A stretch of DNA of 64,000 nt from JANQIO01 sp965601975 (GTDB taxonomy: Bacteria > Pseudomonadota > Gammaproteobacteria > Pseudomonadales > Halieaceae): NCBI GenBank assembly GCA_965601975.1, contig OZ271856.1, positions 1,922,001-1,986,000 of the forward strand, read 5' to 3'. The translations under genes and the position numbers were made by a program. Of the stretch, positions 17,749 to 25,465 are shown one piece after another. The notes under the pieces were generated by a model. That model worked only from the letters and a program-made list of their open reading frames with translations, ran no database searches and was not told where the DNA came from. Each line of letters begins with the position of its first letter. Positions within the stretch are counted from its first letter, which is position 1.

Positions 17749-17774
17749 AAAAAAGGCCGCCCGGGGGCGGCCTT
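17749..17774 (-). terminator. Rho-independent terminator of the HiPIP gene
   Basis: On the minus strand AAGGCCGCCC pairs with GGGCGGCCTT and is followed by a T-run (complement of AAAAAA at 17749-17754), 19 bp past the HiPIP stop. Confidence 0.8.
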
Positions 17775-17792
17775 CTCGTACTGCCTTGCGTC

Positions 17793-18119
17793 TTACTTGG
17801 CAATCCAGGCGTTACACCAGCCTTTCCCGTTCACCAGGCGACCCTGGAAGATGGAGCAGGCGCCCCAGCCGTCACCGCCGTCCTGGTACAGGGCGCAGTT
17901 CTCGCAGAACTGCTTGGCGCCCTCGGGGCCGGCGCGCTTCGGCCACTTGGCCGTGTCGATCGCACTGGCGTCGTGGAGATAGCCCAGCGCTACCGCGGTG
18001 GGATCGTCTTCGGTGACTTTGTCCGCAGCGGTGACCGACCGGGCGATCACGGAAGATGCGATGATCGCACCACCCGCAGCCAGGACGTCACGACGGGTAA
18101 ACTGCTTTGAATTGCTCAT
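17793..18119 (-). CDS. hip: High-potential iron-sulfur protein (HiPIP)
   Basis: 108 residues. A Tat signal (FTRRDVLAAGGAIIASSVIA) exports a folded [4Fe-4S] electron carrier to the periplasm. The four cluster cysteines have HiPIP spacing: C-x2-C (FCENC), x12-C (WGACSIF), x13-C (KGWCNAW). HiPIPs shuttle electrons from cytochrome bc1 to terminal oxidases or other acceptors. It stands alone with its own terminator. A Fur-like sequence lies about 50 bp upstream of the start. Confidence 0.95.
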   Translation of the reverse strand: MSNSKQFTRRDVLAAGGAIIASSVIARSVTAADKVTEDDPTAVALGYLHDASAIDTAKWPKRAGPEGAKQFCENCALYQDGGDGWGACSIFQGRLVNGKGWCNAWIAK

Positions 18120-18170
18120 GTAAATGGCCTCTTCATCTGTGTGGCGTCAGCTAATGCTGTCTAGTTGTTA

Positions 18171-18189
18171 CTGATTCTCATTCGTATTG
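18171..18189. promoter_or_regulatory. Fur-box-like site between HiPIP and the DUF4149 gene
   Basis: CTGATTCTCATTCGTATTG reads on the minus strand as AATACGAATGAGAATCAG, close to Fur-type hexamers, and resembles the site at 14423. It lies in the 232-bp gap between divergent genes; iron control of HiPIP would be sensible but is inferred. Confidence 0.45.
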
Positions 18190-18351
18190 CTGAACAAAAG
18201 TTCTACAATGCGTCTGTGTGCACTTGATACGCTGAATCTCCAGTTCGGGTCAATCCAGTTTAGCTTGTGTTCAGGTGTCTGGGTGCCGAAATCCGCGCGC
18301 TGCAGCGCGGCGTACTATTGCCTGTTTAATTATCCGCGTGGTTGTTGCCCG

Positions 18352-18765
18352 ATGATTGTCGCATCACATTTACTCGCCGCTGCACTGTTCGGCTCAATGG
18401 TGTTCTTCTCCTTTATCATGGCGCCGCTGATTTTCACTCAGCTGGACGAAGCGACCGCCGGGCGGTTTATTCGTGCGGTGTTCCCCTGGTACTACATCGT
18501 GCTGGTTGTTCTCAGCGGACTCTGCGCAGTCTTCTTGTTTCTGCCCGCGCCGCTGGAGGCGGGTGTCATGCTTGCCATTGCCTCCCTGGCCCTGGTGTCG
18601 CGGCAGGTACTGATGCCGGCCATCAATGGCTACCGTGACCGCGCCAACCAGGGCGATACCGTGGCAGAGAGCCGCTTCAACCAGCTCCACCGTGCCAGCG
18701 TCATCATCAATATGGTGCAGCTGGTAGGCGTCACCCTGGTAGTAATCCTGCTGGCACGGGCGTGA
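18352..18765 (+). CDS. DUF4149-type integral membrane protein
   Basis: 137 residues with four hydrophobic segments and the family-like start HLLAAALFGSMVFFSFIMAP, FPWYY and a late basic loop (RQVLMPAINGYRDRA). No enzyme motif. ATG 18352 is chosen because the membrane segment starts directly; the frame stays open to 18187, but that upstream part has no domain character. It overlaps the next gene by 4 bp (GTGA), so the two are probably co-translated. Confidence 0.7.
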   Translation: MIVASHLLAAALFGSMVFFSFIMAPLIFTQLDEATAGRFIRAVFPWYYIVLVVLSGLCAVFLFLPAPLEAGVMLAIASLALVSRQVLMPAINGYRDRANQGDTVAESRFNQLHRASVIINMVQLVGVTLVVILLARA

Positions 18766-20090
18766 TTCCTGGCGAGCGCGATCTCTGGCTGCTGCCGTTG
18801 GGGGGCTGCGGAGAGATCGGCATCAACATGAACCTCTATGGCCACGACGGCCATTGGGTGATGGTCGACTGCGGCATCGGCTTCGATCGCGAGAGCACGG
18901 AAACGAAGATCTTTACCGCGTCGGCGGATTTCATCGCCAGCCGCCGCGACCGCTTGCAGGGCCTGCTGATCACGCACGCGCACGAAGATCATGTCGGCGC
19001 GGTAGCCTACCACTGGCCACAGCTGCGCTGTCCCGTATTCTGCACGCGTTTCACGGCCGAAATCCTGCAGCGAAAGCTGGTGGAGGCAGGCCTGGCGGGC
19101 AGGGTGCCTGTTTACGTTGTCGAAACCGGGGAGCGACACAGCCTTGGGCCCTTCGACATTCAGTGGGTGGACCTGACCCATTCCACGCCGGAATCCCAGG
19201 CTCTGCTTATCCGCACGCCGGTGGGAACGGTTTTCCACACCGGCGACTGGAAACTGGACCCGGCACCGGTGGTGGGGCGGGATTTCGATGCCGCCGCCCT
19301 GCGGCGCATCGGTGATGAGGGTGTCCTCGCCATGGTCTGCGATTCGACCAACGCCCAGGTGGAGGGCCGCTCGGCCAGCGAAGGCGAGCTCTACGAGGCG
19401 CTGCTGCAGAAAGTCCTGGCGGCGCCCAAGCGCGTTGTGGTGGCCTGCTTCGGCAGCAATATTGCGCGCCTCACCACCCTTGTGAAAGCGGCGGTGGCGG
19501 CGGGGCGCTATCCCGGGTTGCTGGGGCGATCCCTCGAGAACTACTACCGGGCCGCGAGGGCCGCGGGCGTGTGGACCCTGGACGCGGATATGATCACTAC
19601 CAATCACCTCGGCTACCTGCCGCGCGACGAGGTGTTTGCCATCGCCACCGGCAGCCAGGGTGAGGCGGGGGCCGCGCTGAGCCGGCTGGCCTCCGGCAGC
19701 CATCCCGCGATGGAACTGGAGCCCGATGACACGGTGATCTTCAGTTCCCGGGTCATTCCCGGTAATGAGCGCTCCCTAGAACAGCTTTACCAGCGACTGG
19801 ATGCCCGGGGCGTCCGGGTTGTGACCGATGTGGATGACGCTCCGCCGATTCACGCCTCGGGCCATCCCGCCCGGGATGAGTTGAGGGATATGTACGGTTG
19901 GCTGCGTCCGCGCGTCGCTATCCCGGTTCACGGTGAGCCCGCCCACCTCGATGCGCACGCGGCCCTGGCGAAGGACATCGGCGTACCCATCCAGCTCAAC
20001 GGGCGCAACGGTGACTTGTTCATGCTGGCGCCGCAGCCCGGCATTCGCCGCGCCGCTGCGCCGGTAGGACGGCTGAAGATACAGCGCTAG
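18762..20090 (+). CDS. RNase J-like metallo-beta-lactamase hydrolase
   Basis: 442 residues beginning at a GTG that overlaps the previous stop. The MBL zinc site is intact (LLITHAHEDHVGAV near residue 70, HTGDWKLDP, and later PVHGEPAHLDAH). Beta-CASP features are also present (VCDSTNAQVEGRS, VVVACFGSNIARL, SRVIPGNE). It is shorter than RNase J (about 550 residues) because it lacks the C-terminal domain. Likely an RNA or nucleic-acid hydrolase; the exact substrate is not shown by sequence. Confidence 0.85.
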   Translation: MIPGERDLWLLPLGGCGEIGINMNLYGHDGHWVMVDCGIGFDRESTETKIFTASADFIASRRDRLQGLLITHAHEDHVGAVAYHWPQLRCPVFCTRFTAEILQRKLVEAGLAGRVPVYVVETGERHSLGPFDIQWVDLTHSTPESQALLIRTPVGTVFHTGDWKLDPAPVVGRDFDAAALRRIGDEGVLAMVCDSTNAQVEGRSASEGELYEALLQKVLAAPKRVVVACFGSNIARLTTLVKAAVAAGRYPGLLGRSLENYYRAARAAGVWTLDADMITTNHLGYLPRDEVFAIATGSQGEAGAALSRLASGSHPAMELEPDDTVIFSSRVIPGNERSLEQLYQRLDARGVRVVTDVDDAPPIHASGHPARDELRDMYGWLRPRVAIPVHGEPAHLDAHAALAKDIGVPIQLNGRNGDLFMLAPQPGIRRAAAPVGRLKIQR

Positions 20091-20100
20091 GTATTCAGAG

Positions 20101-20664
20101 TCAGGACAGCCGCGGCAGCGGGGTACCCGTAAGCCATTCCCGGCTGTGTCGTTCGTCCAGCCCGGACAGGGCCAGGGATTGCTTCAGTGAGTTCGACAGT
20201 CCTGCCGCCAGCAGGCGCCGGTAATAGGGCAGGTCTCTGACGTAGAACGGCAGGTTATCTTCGAGACTGCCTTCGCGGTCCAGGAGCGTCAGGAAACCCT
20301 CGTGGAAGGCTTCCAGGGCGTCGCGCATTTCCGGGTAGTCGGCCAGGTCTTCTGCCGGCTCCAGCTGCCAGGTCATATCAGGCAGCAGCTCGCAGCGGCC
20401 CAGGCAGGGGCCTGGCAGACGCTCTCCCCATTCCGCGGGTGCGATCAGCGAGAGCACCCAGCCGCCCGCGCGGCGATAGAGGTAGTAGTCCACGTCGACG
20501 CTGGGCTTGAAGCTGAATTCAGCGGACAGTACCAGCAGGGTGGTGAAGTAGTCGCCCAGCACTTCCCGCGGCGACCGTGCCCGCACCAGTGCAGGCTGCG
20601 TCGAACGCCACTGTTCCAGCGCCGGGACCAGGCCCTTTCCCTGTGGGTTACCGTTTTTTGCCAT
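20101..20664 (-). CDS. Conserved hypothetical cytoplasmic protein
   Basis: 187 residues from ATG 20664. The frame is open to 20913, but the extension is low-complexity and would run into the divergent gene, so the shorter start is preferred. It begins MAKNGNPQGKGLVPALEQW and later has FSFKPSVDVDYYLYRR, GWVLSLIAPAEWGERLPG and LPFYVRDLPYYRRLLAAGL. No signal peptide or membrane segment. I do not recognise a function; the composition suggests a real, conserved gene. Confidence 0.7.
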   Translation of the reverse strand: MAKNGNPQGKGLVPALEQWRSTQPALVRARSPREVLGDYFTTLLVLSAEFSFKPSVDVDYYLYRRAGGWVLSLIAPAEWGERLPGPCLGRCELLPDMTWQLEPAEDLADYPEMRDALEAFHEGFLTLLDREGSLEDNLPFYVRDLPYYRRLLAAGLSNSLKQSLALSGLDERHSREWLTGTPLPRLS

Positions 20665-20780
20665 TTTGATCTGCGATGAATTGCGAATTACCGGGCTGTA
20701 TACGCAGCGGAGCGGAAACTGAACCAACCCGGTTGGACAGACGTTGTACCATAGTTCGCGAATTCCCAAGGCAAACCTGA

Positions 20781-22514
20781 ATGAACAAACTGCATTCCAT
20801 TCTCTTTGTCCTGCTACAGCTGGCGGTTGCCGGGACGGCGCAGGCCGACGCAGAGGCCCTGCTGCGGGAAGTCGCCGACACCTATCTCGAGCACCACCTG
20901 CGCGTGCATCCACTCACGGCCTATGCCGGGGATTTGCCGCTGGACCGGCATCACCGCTTCACCGAGAACCGGCCGGCCGAGCTGCGCCAGTTCGAGGCTC
21001 TGCAGGATGCATCGCTGATGGCTCTCTCCGCCATTGATCCGGAGGCGCTGACATCTCCGTCGTCGAGGGTGTTCCAGTACAAGCTGGCGGAATGGCTGGC
21101 GGCCGAGCGCGGCGTGCGCGTGTGTCGTTCGGAGTTGTGGGCGGTGGACCATATTTACGGGACCCACGCCCGGCTGCAGCAGTTGGTAAAGTTTCAGCCG
21201 CTCGCGACAGCGGCCGAGCGGCGCGACGCCTTGCTGCGCTGGTCCGCGGCGGCACGCTACTACGACCGGGAGGTCGAGAATCTCCGCCGTGGACTGGCTG
21301 ACGGTTACTCGGCACCCAGGAGCGTGGTGCGCCGCCTGATCGGCCAGTTGGCGAGGCTGGCGGCCTATGCGCCGGGCGAGCATCCTTACTATGCCCTGGC
21401 GCAGAAAACGGAGGACCCGCGGTTCAGACAAGCGTTTGCGGCGCTGTTGCGTGACGAGTTGATGCCTGCCATGGCGCGCTACGCGGCGTTCCTGGAAAAA
21501 GAGTACCTGCCCGCTGCGCGAGAAGAACTTGCCATCACGGCGCTTCCCAAGGGTCGCGAATGTTACATGTCCCGCTACCGTCGCTACACGACGCTCGCAA
21601 GAACACCGGAGCAGGTTCACGCCATCGGCATGGCCGCGGTTGAGGACAACGTCCGCACCGTCACCGAACTGGGCAAGACGCTCTACGGTGCCAGGGATTT
21701 CACCGCGGCGGTCGCGGCGGCACGGGACGACCCGCGGGTACGCATCCCAAGCCGCGAGGCCTATCACCTGTTCCTCGAGGAGTTGTTGGAGCGTTCGCGC
21801 CGGCTCAGCACGGACGCGTTTGCGAAAATGCCCGGCATGCCCCTGGAGGTGGTACCGCTGCCGCCCTTCCGGCAGGGCAGCGGCGTTAGTGCCCATTACC
21901 TCCCCGGCAGCGCGGAGCGCCCCGGGCAGTTCGTCTACGACCCCGCCACATACGAGCAATCCAGCTTTAGTAGTGCCGAAATACTGGCGGTGCACGAGGG
22001 TTATCCCGGTCATCACCTGCAGATCGCGCTGGGCCTGGCAGGAGAGAGTTTTCACCCGCTGGAAAAGTTACTCTCTAATGCGGCCTACATCGAAGGCTGG
22101 GCGCGCTATGCGGAAGGCCTGGCGGAGGAGCTGGGCATTTACCGGCACGACGCCACGCGGATTCAGCGGCGGGCGTGGCCGGCCCGGGGCATGGTGCTGG
22201 ATACGGGTCTGCACATCCTTGGATGGAACCGCGAACAGCTGGTCGACTTCCTGAAAGCCTCCGGCCGCCCCAATTATGCCGCCGACCCCGACCAAATCCT
22301 GGATCGGATGGCGATATGGCCAGCACAGCTGACAGCCTATGATTCCGGCGCGCTGGAAATCATGAGCCTGCGTGAGGACATGCGCGCCGCCCAGGGCGAC
22401 GCCTTCGACCTGCGGGCCTTCCACAGCCTGGTGCTGGCCAATGGGGAAGTGCCGATGGGATTGCTGCGTGAGCAGGTGGAGCGTGTGATCCAGGCGTCGC
22501 AGTCGGAACAGTAG
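20781..22514 (+). CDS. Exported DUF885 family metallopeptidase-like protein
   Basis: 577 residues with a signal peptide (about 1-23, ending GTAQA). The DUF885 zinc motif HEGYPGHH is at about residue 405, preceded by GQFVYDPATYEQSS and followed by a conserved EGWARYAEGLAEELG. A catalytic role as a periplasmic carboxypeptidase-like zinc enzyme is likely from the family; the substrate is unknown. Monocistronic by context. Confidence 0.87.
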   Translation: MNKLHSILFVLLQLAVAGTAQADAEALLREVADTYLEHHLRVHPLTAYAGDLPLDRHHRFTENRPAELRQFEALQDASLMALSAIDPEALTSPSSRVFQYKLAEWLAAERGVRVCRSELWAVDHIYGTHARLQQLVKFQPLATAAERRDALLRWSAAARYYDREVENLRRGLADGYSAPRSVVRRLIGQLARLAAYAPGEHPYYALAQKTEDPRFRQAFAALLRDELMPAMARYAAFLEKEYLPAAREELAITALPKGRECYMSRYRRYTTLARTPEQVHAIGMAAVEDNVRTVTELGKTLYGARDFTAAVAAARDDPRVRIPSREAYHLFLEELLERSRRLSTDAFAKMPGMPLEVVPLPPFRQGSGVSAHYLPGSAERPGQFVYDPATYEQSSFSSAEILAVHEGYPGHHLQIALGLAGESFHPLEKLLSNAAYIEGWARYAEGLAEELGIYRHDATRIQRRAWPARGMVLDTGLHILGWNREQLVDFLKASGRPNYAADPDQILDRMAIWPAQLTAYDSGALEIMSLREDMRAAQGDAFDLRAFHSLVLANGEVPMGLLREQVERVIQASQSEQ

Positions 22515-22516
22515 GC

Positions 22517-23077
22517 TCAGCCCTGTGCCTGCCTGGCTGCGGAGTCAGCGGGCATCAGGGCCAGCGCCTCGTCGATCCAGTCCAGGTACATCTCGTTGTG
22601 GCGAATTCCCGCGAGCAGGGCGCAGTAGATGCCGCGCTGCCGCAGCGGCAGTTGCTGTGGCTTCGCATAGCGGCGCTCACGGATTTTTTCGTACAGCGCC
22701 TGGCGTTCGCGAACCTGTTGCGCGCGCTGTTCCAGCTCCGCACGCAGATGGGGGGCGTTGTGTTCCGACAGGTTGTAGAGCTTCACGAACAGGTCGTCCT
22801 TGGACTCCCGCATCTGGCTCTCGCCGTGAATCCATTCGTCCAGGGCGTCGCGCCCGCTGTCCGTGAGCTCGTAGACCACCTTGTCCGGCTTGCCGGCCTG
22901 GGGGATATCCTCGCTGGCCAGGTGGCCCTGTTTCTCCAGCTCCCGCAGCGCCTTGTAGATCTGCTGGTGGCTGGCCTTCCAGAAGAAGCCCAGGGAAGTA
23001 TCGAAAGACCGGGCGAGCTCGTAGCCGCTGAGGCGGTCGTCGAGCAGGGCGGTCATGATGGCGTGGTTGAGTGCCAT
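22517..23077 (-). CDS. PadR family transcriptional repressor
   Basis: 186 residues from ATG 23077. N-terminal PadR winged helix (NHAIMTALLDDRLSGYELAR, SHQQIYKALRELEKQGHLAS, KVVYELTDSGRDALDEWI) followed by the helical C-terminal dimerisation region. It is divergent from the nitronate monooxygenase gene, and two identical-spacing dyads sit between them, so autoregulation and control of the catabolic genes is likely. An upstream in-frame start at 23125 exists but adds no domain and would run to the edge of operator 1. Confidence 0.88.
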   Translation of the reverse strand: MALNHAIMTALLDDRLSGYELARSFDTSLGFFWKASHQQIYKALRELEKQGHLASEDIPQAGKPDKVVYELTDSGRDALDEWIHGESQMRESKDDLFVKLYNLSEHNAPHLRAELEQRAQQVRERQALYEKIRERRYAKPQQLPLRQRGIYCALLAGIRHNEMYLDWIDEALALMPADSAARQAQG

Positions 23078-23127
23078 GGGCCTGTTCCGGTGATAGTGCG
23101 TATACAGACTAATCGTATTTGGCACCT

Positions 23128-23143
23128 ATGCAAAGAGTTGCAT
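23128..23143. promoter_or_regulatory. PadR operator 1
   Basis: ATGCAA-AGAG-TTGCAT, a perfect 6-bp dyad with a 4-nt spacer. Its right arm TTGCAT also forms the -35 of a plus-strand promoter (17-bp spacer to TAGTAT at 23161-23166), so a bound repressor would block polymerase. Confidence 0.7.
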
Positions 23144-23166
23144 ATTGCCGAAACCGGCACTAGTAT

Positions 23167-23182
23167 ATGCAACAGTTTGCAT
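23167..23182. promoter_or_regulatory. PadR operator 2
   Basis: ATGCAA-CAGT-TTGCAT, the same arms as operator 1 with a different spacer sequence, centred 39 bp from it and directly over the start-site region of the nitronate monooxygenase promoter. A minus-strand -10 TATACT (23162-23167) for padR abuts it. Confidence 0.7.
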
Positions 23183-23209
23183 AGCAACCGATTCCTGAGA
23201 GGAGTTCTC

Positions 23210-24208
23210 ATGGCACTTCCGCCCGTATTCGACACCCTGCGCCTGCCCGTGGTCGGCGCGCCGCTGTTCATCATTTCCAACCCTGACCTGGTCATCGCCC
23301 AGTGCAAGGCCGGCATCGTCGGGTCTTTCCCGTCGCTCAATGCCCGCCCGGTCGAGGTGCTGGACGAGTGGCTGGACCGCATCACCACCGAGCTCGCGGA
23401 ATACGATGCTGCTCACCCGGAAGCGCCGTCGGCGCCGTTTGCCGTCAACCAGATCGTGCACGGCTCCAACGACCGGCTGCAGCAAGACCTGGAGCTGTGC
23501 GTGAAGTACAAGGTACCCATCGTGATCACCTCACTGGGCGCCAAGGAATTCGTCAACGAGGCGATCCACTCCTACGGCGGCATCGTGCTGCACGACATCA
23601 TCAACAACCGCTTCGCGAAGAAGGCCATCGAGAAGGGCGCTGACGGCCTCATCGCCGTGGCGGCCGGCGCCGGCGGCCACGCCGGCACGCACTCGCCGTT
23701 TGCGCTGGTGCAGGAAATTCGTGAGTGGTTCGACGGCCCGCTGCTGCTGTCGGGCTCCATCGCCAACGGCGACGCGGTGCTGGGCGCCCAGGCCATGGGG
23801 GCGGATCTCGCCTACATCGGCTCCGCATTCATCGCCACGGAAGAAGCCAACGCGGACGCGGGCTACAAGCAGGCCATCGTCGACAACGCTGCCAGCGACA
23901 TCGTCTACACCAACCTGTTCACCGGTGTGCACGGCAATTACCTGCGTCCCTCCATCGAGGCGGCGGGCCTTGACCCGGACAACCTGCCCGAGAGCGACCC
24001 TTCGGCAATGAACTTCGGCTCCGGCGGCAACCAGGACAAGAAGGCCTGGAAAGACATCTGGGGCTGCGGCCAGGGCATCGGCGCGGTCAAGGTGGTGGAG
24101 ACGGCAGGTGACGTGGTTACCCGCCTCACCGCTGAATACGATGCCGCCCGGGCCCGCCTCGAGCAGATCTCCCCCCAGGTGCAGAGCCCTCAGCGCGAGG
24201 TTGCATAA
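23210..24208 (+). CDS. Nitronate monooxygenase family flavoenzyme
   Basis: 332 residues; TIM-barrel FMN enzyme of the NMO/2-nitropropane dioxygenase family. It has PVVGAPLFIISNPDLV, the catalytic-histidine segment AAGAGGHAGTHSPFALV, and phosphate-binding LLSGSIANGDAVLGA and GADLAYIGSAFIATEEA. The start ATG 23210 has a strong GAGAGGAG before it; the frame extends far upstream across padR, which is a shadow. The family oxidises alkyl nitronates, but many members are enoyl- or keto-compound oxidoreductases in catabolic clusters, so the substrate here is open. First gene of a plus-strand catabolic run. Confidence 0.88.
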   Translation: MALPPVFDTLRLPVVGAPLFIISNPDLVIAQCKAGIVGSFPSLNARPVEVLDEWLDRITTELAEYDAAHPEAPSAPFAVNQIVHGSNDRLQQDLELCVKYKVPIVITSLGAKEFVNEAIHSYGGIVLHDIINNRFAKKAIEKGADGLIAVAAGAGGHAGTHSPFALVQEIREWFDGPLLLSGSIANGDAVLGAQAMGADLAYIGSAFIATEEANADAGYKQAIVDNAASDIVYTNLFTGVHGNYLRPSIEAAGLDPDNLPESDPSAMNFGSGGNQDKKAWKDIWGCGQGIGAVKVVETAGDVVTRLTAEYDAARARLEQISPQVQSPQREVA

Positions 24209-24223
24209 GTTCATCATGCGAAA

Positions 24224-24252
24224 CTGCCCGGGGCTTATCCCCGGGCAGGTTT
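24224..24252 (+). terminator. Hairpin after the NMO gene
   Basis: CTGCCCGGGG-CTTAT-CCCCGGGCAG, a 10-bp perfect stem followed by GTTTG. The T-run is short, so it may attenuate rather than end transcription into the hydratase gene. Confidence 0.5.
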
Positions 24253-24305
24253 GACACACTCCCTTCCCCTGTCGAAGCTTGGGATTCCCGGTCCCGGAGC
24301 ACGAC

Positions 24306-25091
24306 ATGGATTCACAGCAGATTGCCGTCGTCGGCGATGAACTCTACGACGCCCTGTTGGCCCAGCGCACGCTGGCGCCGCTGACCGAGCGCTTCACAGA
24401 CATCACCATCGAAGACGCCTACCACATCTCCCAGCGCATGCTGGCGCGGCGGCTCGAAGCCGGCGAGACCGTGGTGGGCAAAAAGATCGGTGTTACCAGC
24501 AAGCCCGTGCAGGAGATGCTGGGTGTGTTCCAGCCCGACTTCGGCTTTCTCACCGACGCCATGGTGTTCGAAGACGGCGCCGACATCTCCATCGCGGACC
24601 ACCTGATCCAGCCCCGCGCCGAGGGCGAGATCGCCTTCCGCCTGAAAGCGGACCTGCAGGGCCCCGGCGTCACCGAAGCGGACGTGCTCGCCGCCACGGA
24701 GTCGATCATGCCCTGTTTCGAGATCGTCGATTCGCGCATCGACGACTGGAAGATCAAAATCGAGGACACCGTCGCCGACAATGCCTCCTGCGGCGTTTAC
24801 GTGCTGGGCAAGAACGAAGTCGATCCCCGCGACCACGACCTGCCCAACCTGCACATGACGATCTGGAAAAACGACGAGTTCGAGAGCGAAGGGCTGGGCT
24901 CTGCCGTACAAGGAAATCCCCTGACAGCTGTGGCATGGCTCGCCAACACGCTGGGTGAGTTCAATATTCCGTTCAGGGCCGGGGAAGTCATCCTGTCGGG
25001 CTCGCTGGCCCCTTTAATCCCGGTCGTTCCCGGCGACAATATGCGGCTGGAGATTGATGGCATCGGTGGTTGTTCATGCCGTTTTGTGTAG
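24306..25091 (+). CDS. mhpD: 2-oxopent-4-enoate hydratase (MhpD/HsaE type)
   Basis: 261 residues of the 2-keto-4-pentenoate hydratase/FAH fold. It hydrates 2-hydroxypenta-2,4-dienoate (or a longer dienoate) to the 4-hydroxy-2-oxo acid. Family blocks are VVGKKIGVTSKPVQEMLGV, PDFGFLTDAMV, PRAEGEIAFRLKADL, PCFEIVDSRIDDWKIK, TVADNASCG and the end VPGDNMRLEIDGIG. ATG 24306 with GGAG upstream is chosen. It works with the two downstream genes; 374 bp with repeat elements separate it from the next. Confidence 0.9.
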   Translation: MDSQQIAVVGDELYDALLAQRTLAPLTERFTDITIEDAYHISQRMLARRLEAGETVVGKKIGVTSKPVQEMLGVFQPDFGFLTDAMVFEDGADISIADHLIQPRAEGEIAFRLKADLQGPGVTEADVLAATESIMPCFEIVDSRIDDWKIKIEDTVADNASCGVYVLGKNEVDPRDHDLPNLHMTIWKNDEFESEGLGSAVQGNPLTAVAWLANTLGEFNIPFRAGEVILSGSLAPLIPVVPGDNMRLEIDGIGGCSCRFV

Positions 25092-25101
25092 GCGTCGGGA
25101 C

Positions 25102-25219
25102 GTGGCGGCTGCACCTGTCTTGGGCTTTCACGACACGCCGTGAACCCGTCCATGGGGGCTCGGGGCGGACATCCATGTCCGCCACGGTCGTGAAAGCCCA
25201 AGACAGGCACATCCGCCAC
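25102..25219. repeat. Structured inverted-repeat element, copy 1
   Basis: Outer stem: 21 bp perfect (25114-25134 with 25187-25207; arm begins CCTGTCTTGGGC), extended after an internal loop by GTGGCGG/CCGCCAC (25102-25108 and 25213-25219). Inside lie a core (25134-25163, starting CACGCCGTGAACCC and ending GGGGGCTCGG) and an inner 9-bp hairpin GGCGGACAT-CC-ATGTCCGCC (25164-25183). The core recurs in copy 2; the stems do not. Confidence 0.85.
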
Positions 25220-25319
25220 TCTGAGCCACAATCGGGCGATAGCCACGGTGCGTGAATCTTTCCGCGATAGTGTTATGCGGTTCGAACGTGCCTTTAGCTC
25301 AGTGGCACGCTAGTGATGA

Positions 25320-25433
25320 GGTGTCGGTATTGGCCCTGCCCATTCCAGACCGTATGCGCCATGGATGGCGCATCCGAGCCCCCATGGATGGGTTCACGGC
25401 GTGTCTGGAATGGGCAGGGCCAATGGCGACACC
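25320..25433. repeat. Structured inverted-repeat element, copy 2 (core inverted)
   Basis: Outer stem: 22 bp perfect (25329-25350 with 25403-25424; arm begins ATTGGCCCTGCC), extended after a 2x2 mismatch by GGTGTCG/CGACACC (25320-25326 and 25427-25433). The inner hairpin is ATGCGCCAT-GG-ATGGCGCAT (25354-25373). The core (25374-25403) is the reverse complement of the copy 1 core with one substitution. No gene is seen between 25092 and 25465; apart from these elements there is only a small CGTGCC/GGCACG hairpin at 25287-25309. Confidence 0.85.
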
Positions 25434-25465
25434 GTCAAGGCTAGACTTACAACAGAGGTACAAAC

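Noticed and set aside
18630..19703. Long minus-strand open frame opposite the RNase J-like gene
   Set aside because: GC-rich codon shadow; histidine/arginine/glycine-rich with no domain, while the plus-strand frame has a full MBL fold.
20814..22055. 413-codon minus-strand frame opposite the DUF885 gene
   Set aside because: No recognisable motif, composition typical of an antisense shadow; the plus frame carries HEGYPGHH and a signal peptide.
22598..23209. N-terminal extension of the nitronate monooxygenase frame
   Set aside because: It crosses padR, both operators and the promoter; a strong ribosome-binding site precedes ATG 23210.
25284..25316. tRNA-like string GGTTCGAAC followed by TTAGCTCAGTGGCA
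   Set aside because: The T-loop-like and D-arm-like pieces are in the wrong order and neither has a matching stem of tRNA length; the second is explained by the CGTGCC/GGCACG hairpin. No acceptor stem is present.
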